Shown piece after piece: positions 28,501-39,539 of a stretch of DNA of 64,000 nucleotides. Made by a program: the position numbers and the translations under genes. The notes under the pieces are model-generated. The model worked only from the letters and a program-made list of their open reading frames with translations, had not been told where the DNA came from and did not search any database. This DNA comes from Rotaria sp. Silwood1 (lineage: Eukaryota; Rotifera; Eurotatoria; Philodinida; Philodinidae), in assembly GCA_905250075.1 (NCBI GenBank), contig CAJNOP010000003.1, forward strand, positions 942,395 to 1,006,394. Reading direction: 5' to 3'. Position 1 is the first letter of the stretch. Each line of letters starts with the position of its first letter.

Positions 28501-29688
28501 CTCGTTTCATTGATGAAAGTAGAATTTCCAGAGAATATTTTCAAGTAGAAGAGAGCACTTTATCCCCTATTTTTCATGCATGAACAGTTGTCGTTTTGTT
28601 ATTGTTGTGTAAAATAGAAGTGCATGAAACAAAAATAAACAAGAAAATAAAGAATTTTATTTTAGTTAAATTTTGTTTTCTATTTTCTCTAGGGTTCAAC
28701 AGTTGAATCAGCTATACGTCGTTATAATGATCCTGATATCAAATGGTCAACACAAGGAATGATGAGATTAACACCAGAAGCTATGAAACGTCTTTTTCAT
28801 CCAACAATTGAAAAAATTAAAGCAACTATTGGAGAAGTATTGAATACTCCTGATGTCAAAGGTAAATAAAACAGAAAAAAAATATAATTCAGAGAGAAAA
28901 AAAAAGATAATTATTTAATATTTAAGGCATTCAGTATCTGTTTCTTGTTGGTGGTTTTGCTGAATCACCAATACTTCAGCATGAAATTCGTCGAGCTTTT
29001 TCATCTATACTTAAAGTAATTATTCCTCAAGATGTATCATTAACAATTTTAAAAGGTATTATTTCAATTAAATAAAAAGACAAAAAAAAACAATATATCT
29101 AATTTATTTAAAGGTGCTGTTTTATTTGGTCTTGATCCAACTATAGTTAATGTTCGTCGTTCACGTTTAACATATGGAGTTTCTGTACTTAATCGTTTTA
29201 TACCAAATTATCATCCGATTGAAAAGAAAATTGTTAAAGACAATATTGAATGGTGTGCTGATATATTTGATAAATTTGTTCTTGTTGATCAATCAATTGG
29301 ACTTGGTGATATTGTTATAAGAAAATATACACCAGCAAGACATAATCAAGCACAATGTATTATTTCATTTTATTGTTCAGAATCCGATAAACCAATTTAT
29401 GTAACTGATCCAGGTGTAAGAAAAATTGGTAACACAAAAAAAAAAGGATTCTATTTTCAAATATTTTCAATTACTTTGTGTGTTTTTGTTTTAGGTACAC
29501 TTGTTCTAGATATGTTTTATAATGGATATTCTTTATCAGATTATCAAAGTCTATTAACAACAAATAAAAATCAAAGACGTGAAATTCAAACACGAATGGT
29601 TTTTGGTGATACTGAAATAAAAGTAAGCGCATTGGATGTTACAACAGGCAAATGTGTTCGAGCTACAATTGATTTTTTGAATAAATAA
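25561..29688 (+). CDS. HSPA12-type Hsp70-family ATPase protein
   Basis: Ten exons join in frame to 803 residues: 25561-26191, 26263-26426, 27042-27263, 27324-27534, 27611-27799, 27886-28088, 28693-28861, 28927-29055, 29114-29413 and 29495-29688. Residues 1-170 are Ser/Gln/Asn-rich and probably disordered. The actin-like ATPase fold follows: phosphate-1 loop DFGTTFSG (about 180-187), phosphate-2 loop VDCGGGTVD (437-445) and adenosine motif VGGF (604-607). As in human HSPA12A/B, the C-terminal part replaces the usual peptide-binding domain. HSPA12 proteins are atypical cytosolic Hsp70 relatives, so a classical chaperone cycle should not be assumed. Two introns are long (615 and 604 bp); the rest are 58-86 bp. 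The ATG is the first in frame after a splice acceptor. AATAAA-like signals follow the stop near 29725. Confidence 0.93.
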
Positions 29689-32600
29689 TCTTTATCTTAT
29701 ATTGACAGTATCATTGTATATAAAAATAAATAAACAAATATATATTTATATTTATAATTAGAGAATCGCTCTCAGGGCATCTCTACATATTGACATATAG
29801 TCAAATATTGATCAGTAGAGAATGAAATAAAACAAAAAAAGAAAGAGAAATATTCGAGCGAAGTTATTTTCATTGGATTTGAACGTGTTTTTTTTCTTCT
29901 TGTGTGATTTATCTTTTTTGCTTTAATTTTTTTTCTTTTGTTTTTTGAACATGTAGCCCGCTTTTTTTTTTGTTTATGTTTGTAAGCAATATGCATTTTT
30001 TTTTTCTTTTTGTGTTTTGTTATTGAAAAAAAAAAGAAGTAGAATATATCTTGAGTAATGTTATACAACGTTCTTTTTTCTATTCATATATATATATATA
30101 TAAAATATGTTTTGTCTCTCGCTCTCTTTTATTTCTCTTCTACACATTCGTCATTCAACACTGAAATTTTATGATTTTTGTCTTCTTTGTTTTGTTTTGT
30201 CTTCTACTACTTATTCAATTCGTTTTTGTTTTGTTCTTGCTGGTTAGACAGATAATATTTCACTAAAATGAAACGAGAGTAACGAACAAAAATAACGGAT
30301 TTTTGTTTTTAATATAAAGAACAAAGTTTACCATTAAGCCTTGATGGCCTTTGCAAAAAAATGTCATATTATGAATATCATTGTTTTTTAATAGTGTTTA
30401 AGATTTGAAATTGATTATGTCATAGTCTAATGGAAATAATGTGTTATTGATAAAAATTTTCACAATAATAGATGTGTTTAGTGCTGAGCAAAAGTAGTTG
30501 CCTTTATGAATCATTACTAGATTTTTTGATATTAAGATGATATTTTGCCTACATGTATACGACAATGAAGATTAATTGTCAGCATTAAAGCGTGCTTAAT
30601 TTTTTTTAACTGTATTGACATAAATGCTTTCGTAGGATATGTTATTCGAAAACTCAATGTCATATGTATTGCTAGGCAGAGATTTGTTAGAAAACACTTA
30701 AAAATAACTGAGATATTGTTCTTTCATTAAAAATGTCTATTGAAGAATAAATGTTGATTTTTAATAAAATATTATTTTTTTTCATCATGGCTTTGACAGG
30801 TTTGTTTTGAAAATTGAAGCAAAAAATTCTGATGAGACATCAATTCTATGTTGAAAGTATCAGAACTGTTGTATTTAACAATATTGAATTAGCGGTATGA
30901 CATAAGTTCACTATCGAGGAACGTACTAATTATTTTGAACTTGACTATGTACCATGAGCTCTCATGATGATAAAGTAGATATATATGGGATTGTCTTTAA
31001 CGCTAACAAAAGACACTAATAACATATTGAATAGGGGGAAGCGATAAACGAAACATTTTTAATTGCATATTTTCACTATATATATTTTTCACAAAGGAAG
31101 ATGATCTTTGAATTTTAACTTCAGTACGTGTGAACCAATAAAGAGAGTGTATTGATGCTTGCGATCGAAGTTTATTGTCACAATCATATACCCAAAATAG
31201 AAGTTCTATATTAGAAAGAATAATAGCAGTCCGTAAGATTACAGCATCTGTTTTTGCTCAGAAGTCTATGTAAATCTTCTAGTCTCAAAAATATTTTGCC
31301 AAACAAGATGATTTCCATTTTTGGGTTCGCCCACTAAATGGATTCACGTCAAAACAATTTTGTTCTTTAAAATATATACTAATGAAATGATAGCTATAAC
31401 AAATTGATAAACAAAAAAATATTCGATAATTAGATAAGAAGAAAAAAAACCTTGTATTTAATGAATTTATGCATAAGATACATCTGCACTTTGTTTATTT
31501 TATTCTTGTAGGTCATAAATAATTCGTTCGTATATTTTTCTTTGTATCGTCATTGAAAGCTTATTGTACAGTCTACGTATTTCTTACTTGACCTACTTGT
31601 TTGTGTTTTCTTTGTTCTGATGTATTTTATGAAACAAAAAAACAATTCTTGTTCTTCGATATAAGCCAAGTTGTATTTGTGTAACTGTCGTTCCAGTCAG
31701 GTACTGAGAACAACTTTATGTTAGATAATTTCACATTTTTTAAAAATTTGTTCTCTCCTGTTCTTTTAATTTAGATAAACATATGCGAAAGTGCAAATAT
31801 TAGTGTACCATGAAATATATATATTTAGTATAAGAATGAATACTAATAGAAATGCTGTATTATTTGTTATATTTCTTGGTATTTTTGTTGATTTTGCGTG
31901 ACATCCTTTCATTAAATGAAGATTCAAAAGTGAATACAAGAAAGTAATGAGAAATACTATAATTCTAAGAATCTTATTGTAATCCTATTTGTATTATCTT
32001 AATTTCTTAGATCTCTATCTTCTTTTTTCGACCTTATACATGTCATTTACAAACCTTCACTAGATTGTGAAACTATAGTAAAACTGTCATGTTTTACCAC
32101 AAAAGAAATAACCTTATCATCAATGGAAACCTCGACATATCATTTTCTGAGATACGTAGCGAAACAACTGACATAAAAGACTTCTTTCGTTTACAAAAAA
32201 ATAGTAAGAATAATGTCGCATGTACCTAATTTATTCGACCGATCAGTGAATTCATTTGAATCGACTGATTGACATATGACTTCTACCATATGTCAAATGT
32301 GGAGATAGTGTTGATTACTTCTGTTTACCCTTTGTATTCATTTTAACGTGACGATCTTTAATGACAAGCAAAGAACCTTCTGATAAAATATGTTGATGTG
32401 ATTCTTACGACATATTTCATGTCAAAGTTAGAATTATACGTTGATTAATCATTCTAGAGAAATAATACTGAATGTTATTTTATGAAGCTTTTCGAAAACT
32501 CTTTCCTTGTTATGATACTATAAACGAATGTACTTGATAAGAAGTCATTCTCCTTGTGAATTCAAAACTAATATTGATAGTAACAATGACAGACAAACAA

Positions 32601-35600
32601 TAAAAATAGTTTTCAATCTTTAAGCTTCTCTTATCAATCTTATGGTGTGTAAGAAGGTCATAAAATACATTAGCGACTAATGTTTTGTAATAAGTATCTT
32701 GTCATGATAGTTTATGATACTCTGAAAAGTACAAGGATAAACTCGTTAAGGTTTATATGATTCATATTCAAATGCTAAGTTCTCATTTTGTGAATTCGTC
32801 TCTATTAGAATTGTATGATCAATCTCCTGCACAATTATTAGACGAATTTACAATTATAAAGAAAGAACAATTTGTTTTCTTCTGGACTTATGTTCCAAAA
32901 TAATTCGAAAAATTTTAACGGATTTTTTTCTCAAATACTAATGAAAACTTGCTGAATGTTGTAACTGAAAAGAATATGTAACAGGAAGGAAAATAAATGT
33001 TTTTTTTTTTGTTATTTTTTGTTTGATGATATTTTACTAGATATTTATATCTGCTAGAAGAGTTTTAGACAATGTCTCAGATATGATACAAATAAGCTAT
33101 TAAATAACTATGAAAAATATTATCAAGAATATGTGTATTACATATACGTGGCTAGAAAAACAATGAACAAGAAACTTAGATAATGACATGTATCTTTTAA
33201 ATCATAAAAGTCCTCAAAACTTGATACTACATTATCGTACGAAAACTTGAGCAAAGAAAAGATATTCGATTGATGCTTTAGTTCATGTTCATCTTAATTA
33301 GGGATCTAATAGTAGTTGTGGTCTATCTATAATTTATTTATTTGCCTTAATTAAGAAATCAACTTCAAATATCACATTTAAGAGGAGTTGCATTGTTGAA
33401 CAAGTGACATATTAAAAATGGTAACTGATTTTTTGGATTATGATGACATTCAGTGGTTAAATGAATAAGTAATATTATGAGGAGAGTCATTGTTATTGTA
33501 TATGTTCATAAGTTGTTTATTGCTTTGTGTCTTTGATCTAATTATAAAATTATCTGAATCAAAGACTGAATCCAAACTCAAACGAGGGCAACTCAATTCA
33601 ATTTAACTTTTGACTTGAATAATATAAAAACGGATAATCAATGACTTATGAATATCGTGACATCATTTATCTAAATGATAAGTTCTTATGAATTATAAAC
33701 CATTCTATCATAGTTAAGTCAATAACTATTTCTACTGCTTGAAAAATACATTGTCATTATGGGATGAAAGTCTGTTCATTGACAACGTAAACGTGTCACT
33801 ACAGGATATTTGTACAGACATCTGAGAACAATCAATATCAATATAGAGAAACGTTGTTTATATATTCATGTACTCAGCTTTGACATATTCTCAATGACAA
33901 TGGTAATCTATAAGGTTGACGATAAGTTTTTTCCATGGCTTTAACTGTAGACAAGGAATCTATGTAGTCTTCTTGAGAAAGACTTCCTCGATTTAATAGC
34001 GTATGAATTATCAAGTTCTACTGTGCACTATTGCCATGTCAATAGTATGTAGTAGAGACAGATAATATATACCATTAGATAAATAAGGTCTTTGTCTACA
34101 AACCTCGATATATTCCATTGTATAGTTAAAACCTTAGAGTCTCTTATATTATTTCTTGGTAGCTGCATAGAATTTAGAACAAACACAAATAAAATATTTA
34201 TCGTCTAATCATTATAGTTGAATATTCAAACTTTTTCAATGTTCGGATTTGTTTCTTTGGAAGGATTCTAGTTTTAGCTTGTCAACGATGATTAAAAATT
34301 CAAGATTTTAGAATATATAACTTATTATTTATGTATTTATGATTTTTTTCAGAAGAGACCTGTATGTTTAACTTTCAAACAAATGAACTGTATAGTAGGA
34401 GAAAAATGCATATTTCTATATGATGTATATAACGTATTTCGACGTCTTTGATATTCTGAGAATTCAATGCGTGTGCTTGAAGTTCAAAGTCGTGTTTCTT
34501 ATCAACCAAAAATAAATAAATAAAATTTTGATCTAAGTTATTCACTTCTCAAGCGTTAACTGAACATGTACTTTACTCTAAATTTTTATTCCTGTTTCAT
34601 AAATTAATTAGATTCGCTTTTCGTTTCGTGTTCCTGTTCTTCATTTAGTTAATTTCAAGCTTTTATATTTAATTAAGTAATATAATAGAACAGTTGTTTT
34701 ACTCTAATCTATTCATATGTTATGCATGAACAAATATTAAGACATGAATCAATTACCATGATCTTGAATGGACAACAATTTTTGTGTAGTCTTATATATA
34801 GTAATTTATGTCATATTGACATGTTTCATTGACGATTATTGAGGATATGTTGCTAATGTTTTCTTATATTATCAGCGCCTATATTTCTTTGAATAATTAT
34901 TTCAAATTTTATATAATACTTGAACTAATTCTTTAATTTTATTTCATTTGGTAAATTTGATGCAAACGTATACTGACATCAAAAGCAAACATTTTTTTAA
35001 ATTTTTTATCAACTCTTTTATTGAATCGTTTACTAGTTAGTTCTTCTTTTTCTCTTGCATTATATTAATTATTATGTTAATAAATTCTAAATATTGAAAA
35101 TAAACTATTTGTTTCTTTAATGCGAACATTTCATATTTATTTTTCTTTATATTTGCAAAAATCATTTAAGGATAATAATTGTGTCTTATCTATTGATAAT
35201 TGCAATATGAGTGAACTCATCAACGAATTCATTTTGAAAAAGAAAATATAAACTATGAATAAATTGAACATATTATAGAAAATTTACCTAAAGCTTCATT
35301 CTTAAATATGATAAAGGTTTCAGTACATATAAAAAGTGTCTCAAAAATTAGAATGAGGAAATTTGAGAATAACATTTCGAAAATTAATAGGATGAGAAAA
35401 TTTTAATATTTTTTAAAGATGTCTTTTAGATTCATTTTGTTTAGAACAAGATCGCAATTATATATAAAACAATAAAAATGACACATTCAGTGGTAGTTGT
35501 GCCAAAAGACAAACATTTGAACGAAAACCTTTAAATATGATCACGTTTTTATAAGAATATATTTTATGTAATCATTACATTAATAATTTAAAGAGTTGTC

Positions 35601-35760
35601 TAAATTCAAAACTTTAATATATAAAAATACGAGTGTATCGATATTTTTTGTTTGTTCGTTCTTTTCTTTCTATGATATATAATTCGATAATCTAAATATC
35701 CAGTCGATCTTTCGTTGGACATCCATATATCACCAAACTTCATTACAGCATCATTTCACT
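29689..35760. other. Large intergenic region, nothing coding seen
   Basis: About 6 kb without a recognisable gene. The first 600 bases are T-rich 3' flank with AATAAA-like signals and a TA run near 30090. From about 30100 to 35760 I find no long open frame on either strand and no RNA gene or transposon signature. A short hairpin occurs at 32269-32296: TTGACATATG, an 8-base loop, then CATATGTCAA. The sequence is evenly AT-rich with fewer homopolymer runs than its flanks. It may be regulatory DNA, a non-coding transcript or fully decayed sequence. Confidence 0.6.
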
Positions 35761-35776
35761 ATTTAGTATTTTTCAA

Positions 35777-36411
35777 ATGGCACATAATCGTGAAGCTTCT
35801 ATTGCCTATTTTGTATCTATAACGCATTGTCAAAGAGATGATGCAATTCAATTTTTAGAAAAAACTCAATGGAGACTTGATCAATCTCTCAATTTATTCT
35901 TTGAACAAGGCTTAAATCAAGAAAAATCTAATATTCATTCAGAACATATCGATGCACCGTATCAAAAGTACGAAAACAAACCGAATGCACGTGCTTTTGA
36001 TCTTATTCCACTCTTGCCTAGATCATTACCGAAAACAATTATTATACCAACAATGATCGAATTTCAACGGTAAATATTATCAACAGAACAAGAATGATTT
36101 TTTTTATTAATTTATCATCTATTCTTAGATTTATTGAATCATTTGATATTGATAGAACAAATCTACTTGAAAATTCATCAAAAATGATGGATTTAGCAAT
36201 GAAATATGCTACACATAAACAAGTTAATATTCCACCAAATCAAATTGAACATTGGAAAATTCATTTAAAAGTTGATTACACACGTTTACAAACATTACTT
36301 GATAATGATATGTGTGCACCATTAGTTTGGATTGAACATTTTGAACATTTATTAGATGGAAACACTTGTCAATTATTTGATTGTGATTACATGTTTACTA
36401 TAAGCGATTAG
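35777..36411 (+). CDS. Small protein with N-terminal UBA-like domain
   Basis: Two exons (35777-36069 and 36129-36411) join in frame through a split Arg codon to 191 residues. Residues about 6-46 (REASIAYFVSITHCQRDDAI onward, to SLNLFFEQG) resemble the UBA-like fold at the N-terminus of p47/UBX-type ubiquitin adaptors, which bind ubiquitin. The pattern shared with those domains is a helix start, a Thr/His turn, an acidic or Ala-rich helix, and then W..(x)..SLN.FFE. Residues 47-191 match nothing I know and lack an obvious UBX domain, so the full protein is unassigned. The ATG follows an AG acceptor by 10 bases. The stop is 78 bp from the stop of the convergent SDR gene, so the two 3' UTRs probably abut or overlap. 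Confidence 0.75.
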
Positions 36412-36489
36412 AAAAAGTTTTAAAACACATTGATTGTTATTAAACTTTTGTTTTATTTTTTAAAATAAAAAAATAGACAAAAAAAGAAC

Positions 36490-37290
36490 CTATTCTGAAT
36501 TTTCTGGCCATAAAACACGTCCTTCCATACCACCATGTACCATTAAAATATTTCCTGTTAAATGTCCAGCTGTTTTATTTGATGCAAAAAATAAACAAAC
36601 TTGAGCAACATCTTCTGTTGTAGCTACTTTTCGTAATGGCATTGTTCGTAAAGCTTTTAAATGTCTTCCTTGTTCAATGGAACTTTCGGCCATTGGTGTA
36701 CGTGTCCACCCAGGTGCAACTATATTACATCTTGCATGTGGAATTATATGAATAATTTCATTTTTTAAAGATTTTATAAAACCTGTTTGAAGTGCACCTT
36801 TACTTGTAGCATAATCAAGATGATTTGCTTCACCAAATTTACCCGCTGTTGAACCAATTAAAATTAAATTAGCATTTAAAGTAGTAGTATCCATTGTTGA
36901 TGTTAAACGTTTTAATTGTCGACACCATTCACGTGCATAAAGAAAATAAGATGTTAAATTAACATCAAGTGTATTTTTCCATTGTTCAAGTGACATTTCC
37001 CATATTGGAGTTTCTTCCTCGACATAAATAGCATGATTAATAATACAAACATTAATAAGACCAAACTTATTACAACTTTGTTCAATACCTTTTTCTACAG
37101 ATTGTTCATCAGTTGCATTTACTGAAAGAGCAAAACAACGATCAGTATATTCATTAAGTAATGGAGTTAGAGTATCAAATGTACGATGATAATGTAGAGA
37201 AACATTAGCACCTTGTTCAAGAAATAAACGTGCAATAACAAAACCTATACCACCAGCAGCACCGGTTATTAGAACATGTTGACCATGCAT
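36490..37290 (-). CDS. Short-chain dehydrogenase/reductase (SDR), intronless
   Basis: A single 266-residue frame with a complete classical SDR set: cofactor motif TGAAGGIG (9-16), INHA at 84-87 where NNAG is usual, and catalytic Asn111, Ser147, Tyr160 and Lys164 (YATSK). PGWTRTPM follows in the substrate/cofactor region, and the C-terminus GHLTGNILMVHGG is typical of ketoacyl-ACP-reductase-like SDRs. It should be an NAD(P)(H)-dependent alcohol/ketone oxidoreductase; the substrate cannot be read from sequence. It is the only intact gene here without introns, which fits acquisition from microbes or retroposition. No poly-A tract or flanking repeats show retroposition. It is convergent with the UBA-like gene and divergent from the cupin pseudogene. 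Confidence 0.9.
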   Translation of the reverse strand: MHGQHVLITGAAGGIGFVIARLFLEQGANVSLHYHRTFDTLTPLLNEYTDRCFALSVNATDEQSVEKGIEQSCNKFGLINVCIINHAIYVEEETPIWEMSLEQWKNTLDVNLTSYFLYAREWCRQLKRLTSTMDTTTLNANLILIGSTAGKFGEANHLDYATSKGALQTGFIKSLKNEIIHIIPHARCNIVAPGWTRTPMAESSIEQGRHLKALRTMPLRKVATTEDVAQVCLFFASNKTAGHLTGNILMVHGGMEGRVLWPENSE

Positions 37291-38148
37291 TTTCCTTCTT
37301 TTTTTTTCTTTTCGTATATGATAGAAGATAAGATGTAAAATAATAAATTTTTATTCTTCATCGTCTCTCAAAATCGACAGAACAGAGCATACCAAAAAAG
37401 AACTGATTGGATGAGAAGAATTCAAAGAAATATCTGAAATTCGATTCATTTTAAAAATAATTAATATTATTCAATTATTTTTTTGAACATCTCAACGAAA
37501 TGTTAGATATTATAAAAGAATATACATTATCGAAAGATGTCAGATATTGATTATAATTATAAAAATAGTTTTTGTTGACAAGTAGTTGAGATTAATTTTA
37601 TTTTCAATGTTATACATAACTTCATAGGTTTCTATCATACATCACTTATTCATAATATCCAATTGATAGTAACAAAAGAGAAAAATCAAAGATTTCGTAC
37701 ATCAACATATTCCAAGGATATATCAAGGCTGTCCTCTGGAACTTTCTAGCTATTGTAAGACAACACTAACGTGTGTCACCAGAATAGTCATTTGAACTCA
37801 TTTTATATAAGTTTGTTTGGTAATAAAGCTAAAGAGTATTTGGGCTTAATTGCCAGACAGACTTGTATGAAATGAACTCAAACTGACATGCACATGACAA
37901 GAGCTTACCGGGTCCAAAAATTTCTGGCGAAAAACCCAATGGTAACTGGATTTAGATACTATAGTCAAGAAGAGTTTTTTGTTTTTTTTATACTTTTTTT
38001 ATAAGTCGAGGATTTTTTGAATAAAACGAACAAAGATTCAAAGGGATTTTAAAAAGTGTTATTCCATGCATCGAAGTTTTCTTCCAACATTGGATCATTG
38101 CTTGCACCCAATAATTACCTAACTTTTATTTCTTTTTTTTGCTAATAG
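37291..38148. other. Intergenic between divergent SDR and cupin genes
   Basis: About 860 bp of AT-rich sequence. It must hold the SDR promoter and any missing first exon of the cupin gene. I could not find a convincing ATG-containing exon with a donor that would join to the first cupin exon at 38149. Confidence 0.5.
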
Positions 38149-39393
38149 CCGATATAAGTAGTTCTCATAGTAAAGTACGTATTGTTGAAAATTCAAATGA
38201 ACTCTATGAATATAGTAAAAATGTTCGACTACCAGTATGTAAAATATCTTTGTTTACCAAAAAACAAACAAAGCAAAATAATTAATTTTTTTCTTATAGC
38301 ATAAACCAGTACCAGTAACATCTCATGCTGCTAAATTATACGAAGAAGCTAACTTAATAATAGACATTCCATTTGATTGTAAGTTTTTAATATAAAACTA
38401 AACAAGTTGTTCATGAAAACTTTTAGTATCATCTTCATTGGGTCTTGATTATCCAGCTAGTTGTCCTAATCTTCTTTCGGGTTATATGCATATTAGTCCA
38501 AATGATTTATTTAAACAAGATGGTGTTGTATCATATACATCTCTTTGTTTATATGTAATTCGTGATCATAATACAACAAATATATTTGATGAAGGACAAG
38601 TAAATTGGTTAAAAAGTGATCTTCTTGTTATTCCATATCAAACACAACCGTTAGAACATTTTGCACACGATGATACAGCATTGTATTATGTACATGATGG
38701 ACCATTACTTAAATATCGTCAAGTAAAACCATCAGAAAAATGTTTTTTAACAACAATTTTTCGAGAAAAAGTTTTAACAACTAAAGTAGAAAATATTTGA
38801 GAAAGGCCAGGTAGCGAACATGCTAATCGATTAGGAACATTAATTGGAAATTCAAAAACACATGAAAAATAAACTTTAACACAAACATTGTGGGCATTAT
38901 TAAATGTTTTACCTGCGAATTCGATGCAAAAGCCTCATCGGTAAATACATAATTTTGAGATCTAACAAACAAAAAACAAAGATTATTTATTTATTTTATT
39001 AAAGACATAATGCAGTAGCATTAGATTTGGTAATATTTGCACCGAAAGGAAAATGTTATACATTGATTGGAGAGGATTTAGATGAAAATGGTATAATCCA
39101 ATCACCTATACGTTTTGATTGGAAATCAGATGCTGCATTTACAACACCACTTGATATGTGGCATTCACATCGTAATGAATCAGAAAATGATGATGCATGG
39201 ATTTTACCAATTCAAGATGCCGGTCTTTCACTTCATGAAGTAAAATTTCTTTTTGAGTTTTTCTTTTTATTTAATTTGAAAATGATGTTTTAAATTTTTT
39301 TATTCTTCTAAGAGATTGTATGATATTCAATTTGCAGATGATGAATGGAAACATTTAAAAGATAAACATGTAATTAAAAGTATAATTTATTAA
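38149..39393 (+). pseudogene. Cupin-family protein gene with two nonsense codons
   Basis: Five visible segments splice in one frame: 38149-38234, 38300-38378, 38427-38940, 39005-39239 and 39313-39393. The product has a cupin core: KPHRHNAVALDL supplies the His-x-His-type metal site, LIGEDLDENG follows, and a later MWHSHRNES supplies a second His cluster, as in bicupin/gentisate-dioxygenase-like proteins. The third segment carries in-frame TGA (38798-38800) and TAA (38870-38872) while the frame and all splice sites stay intact. This implies recent loss through point mutations without indels. No start codon is visible, because the first segment begins at a splice acceptor. Alternatives are sequencing error or read-through. 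The family looks bacterial, fungal or plant-like rather than typically animal, so past transfer is possible. Confidence 0.75.
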
Positions 39394-39539
39394 TTTTCTC
39401 GTATAAAAAAAAATTGAATTTTATTCAACCAAATATTAAATTTGGAGTACTTCAAAACGAACGGTTTATATTTATGCAAAAATACGAAAGAAACGTATCA
39501 AGTAATAAAATTTTAAAATAAAAAAATAAAAATTGTCTT

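Noticed and set aside
26427-28692. Introns of 610, 615 and 604 bp (2068-2677, 26427-27041, 28089-28692) as one inserted element family
   Set aside because: The sequences share nothing by eye, and only the first has a foldback. The similar lengths look like coincidence.
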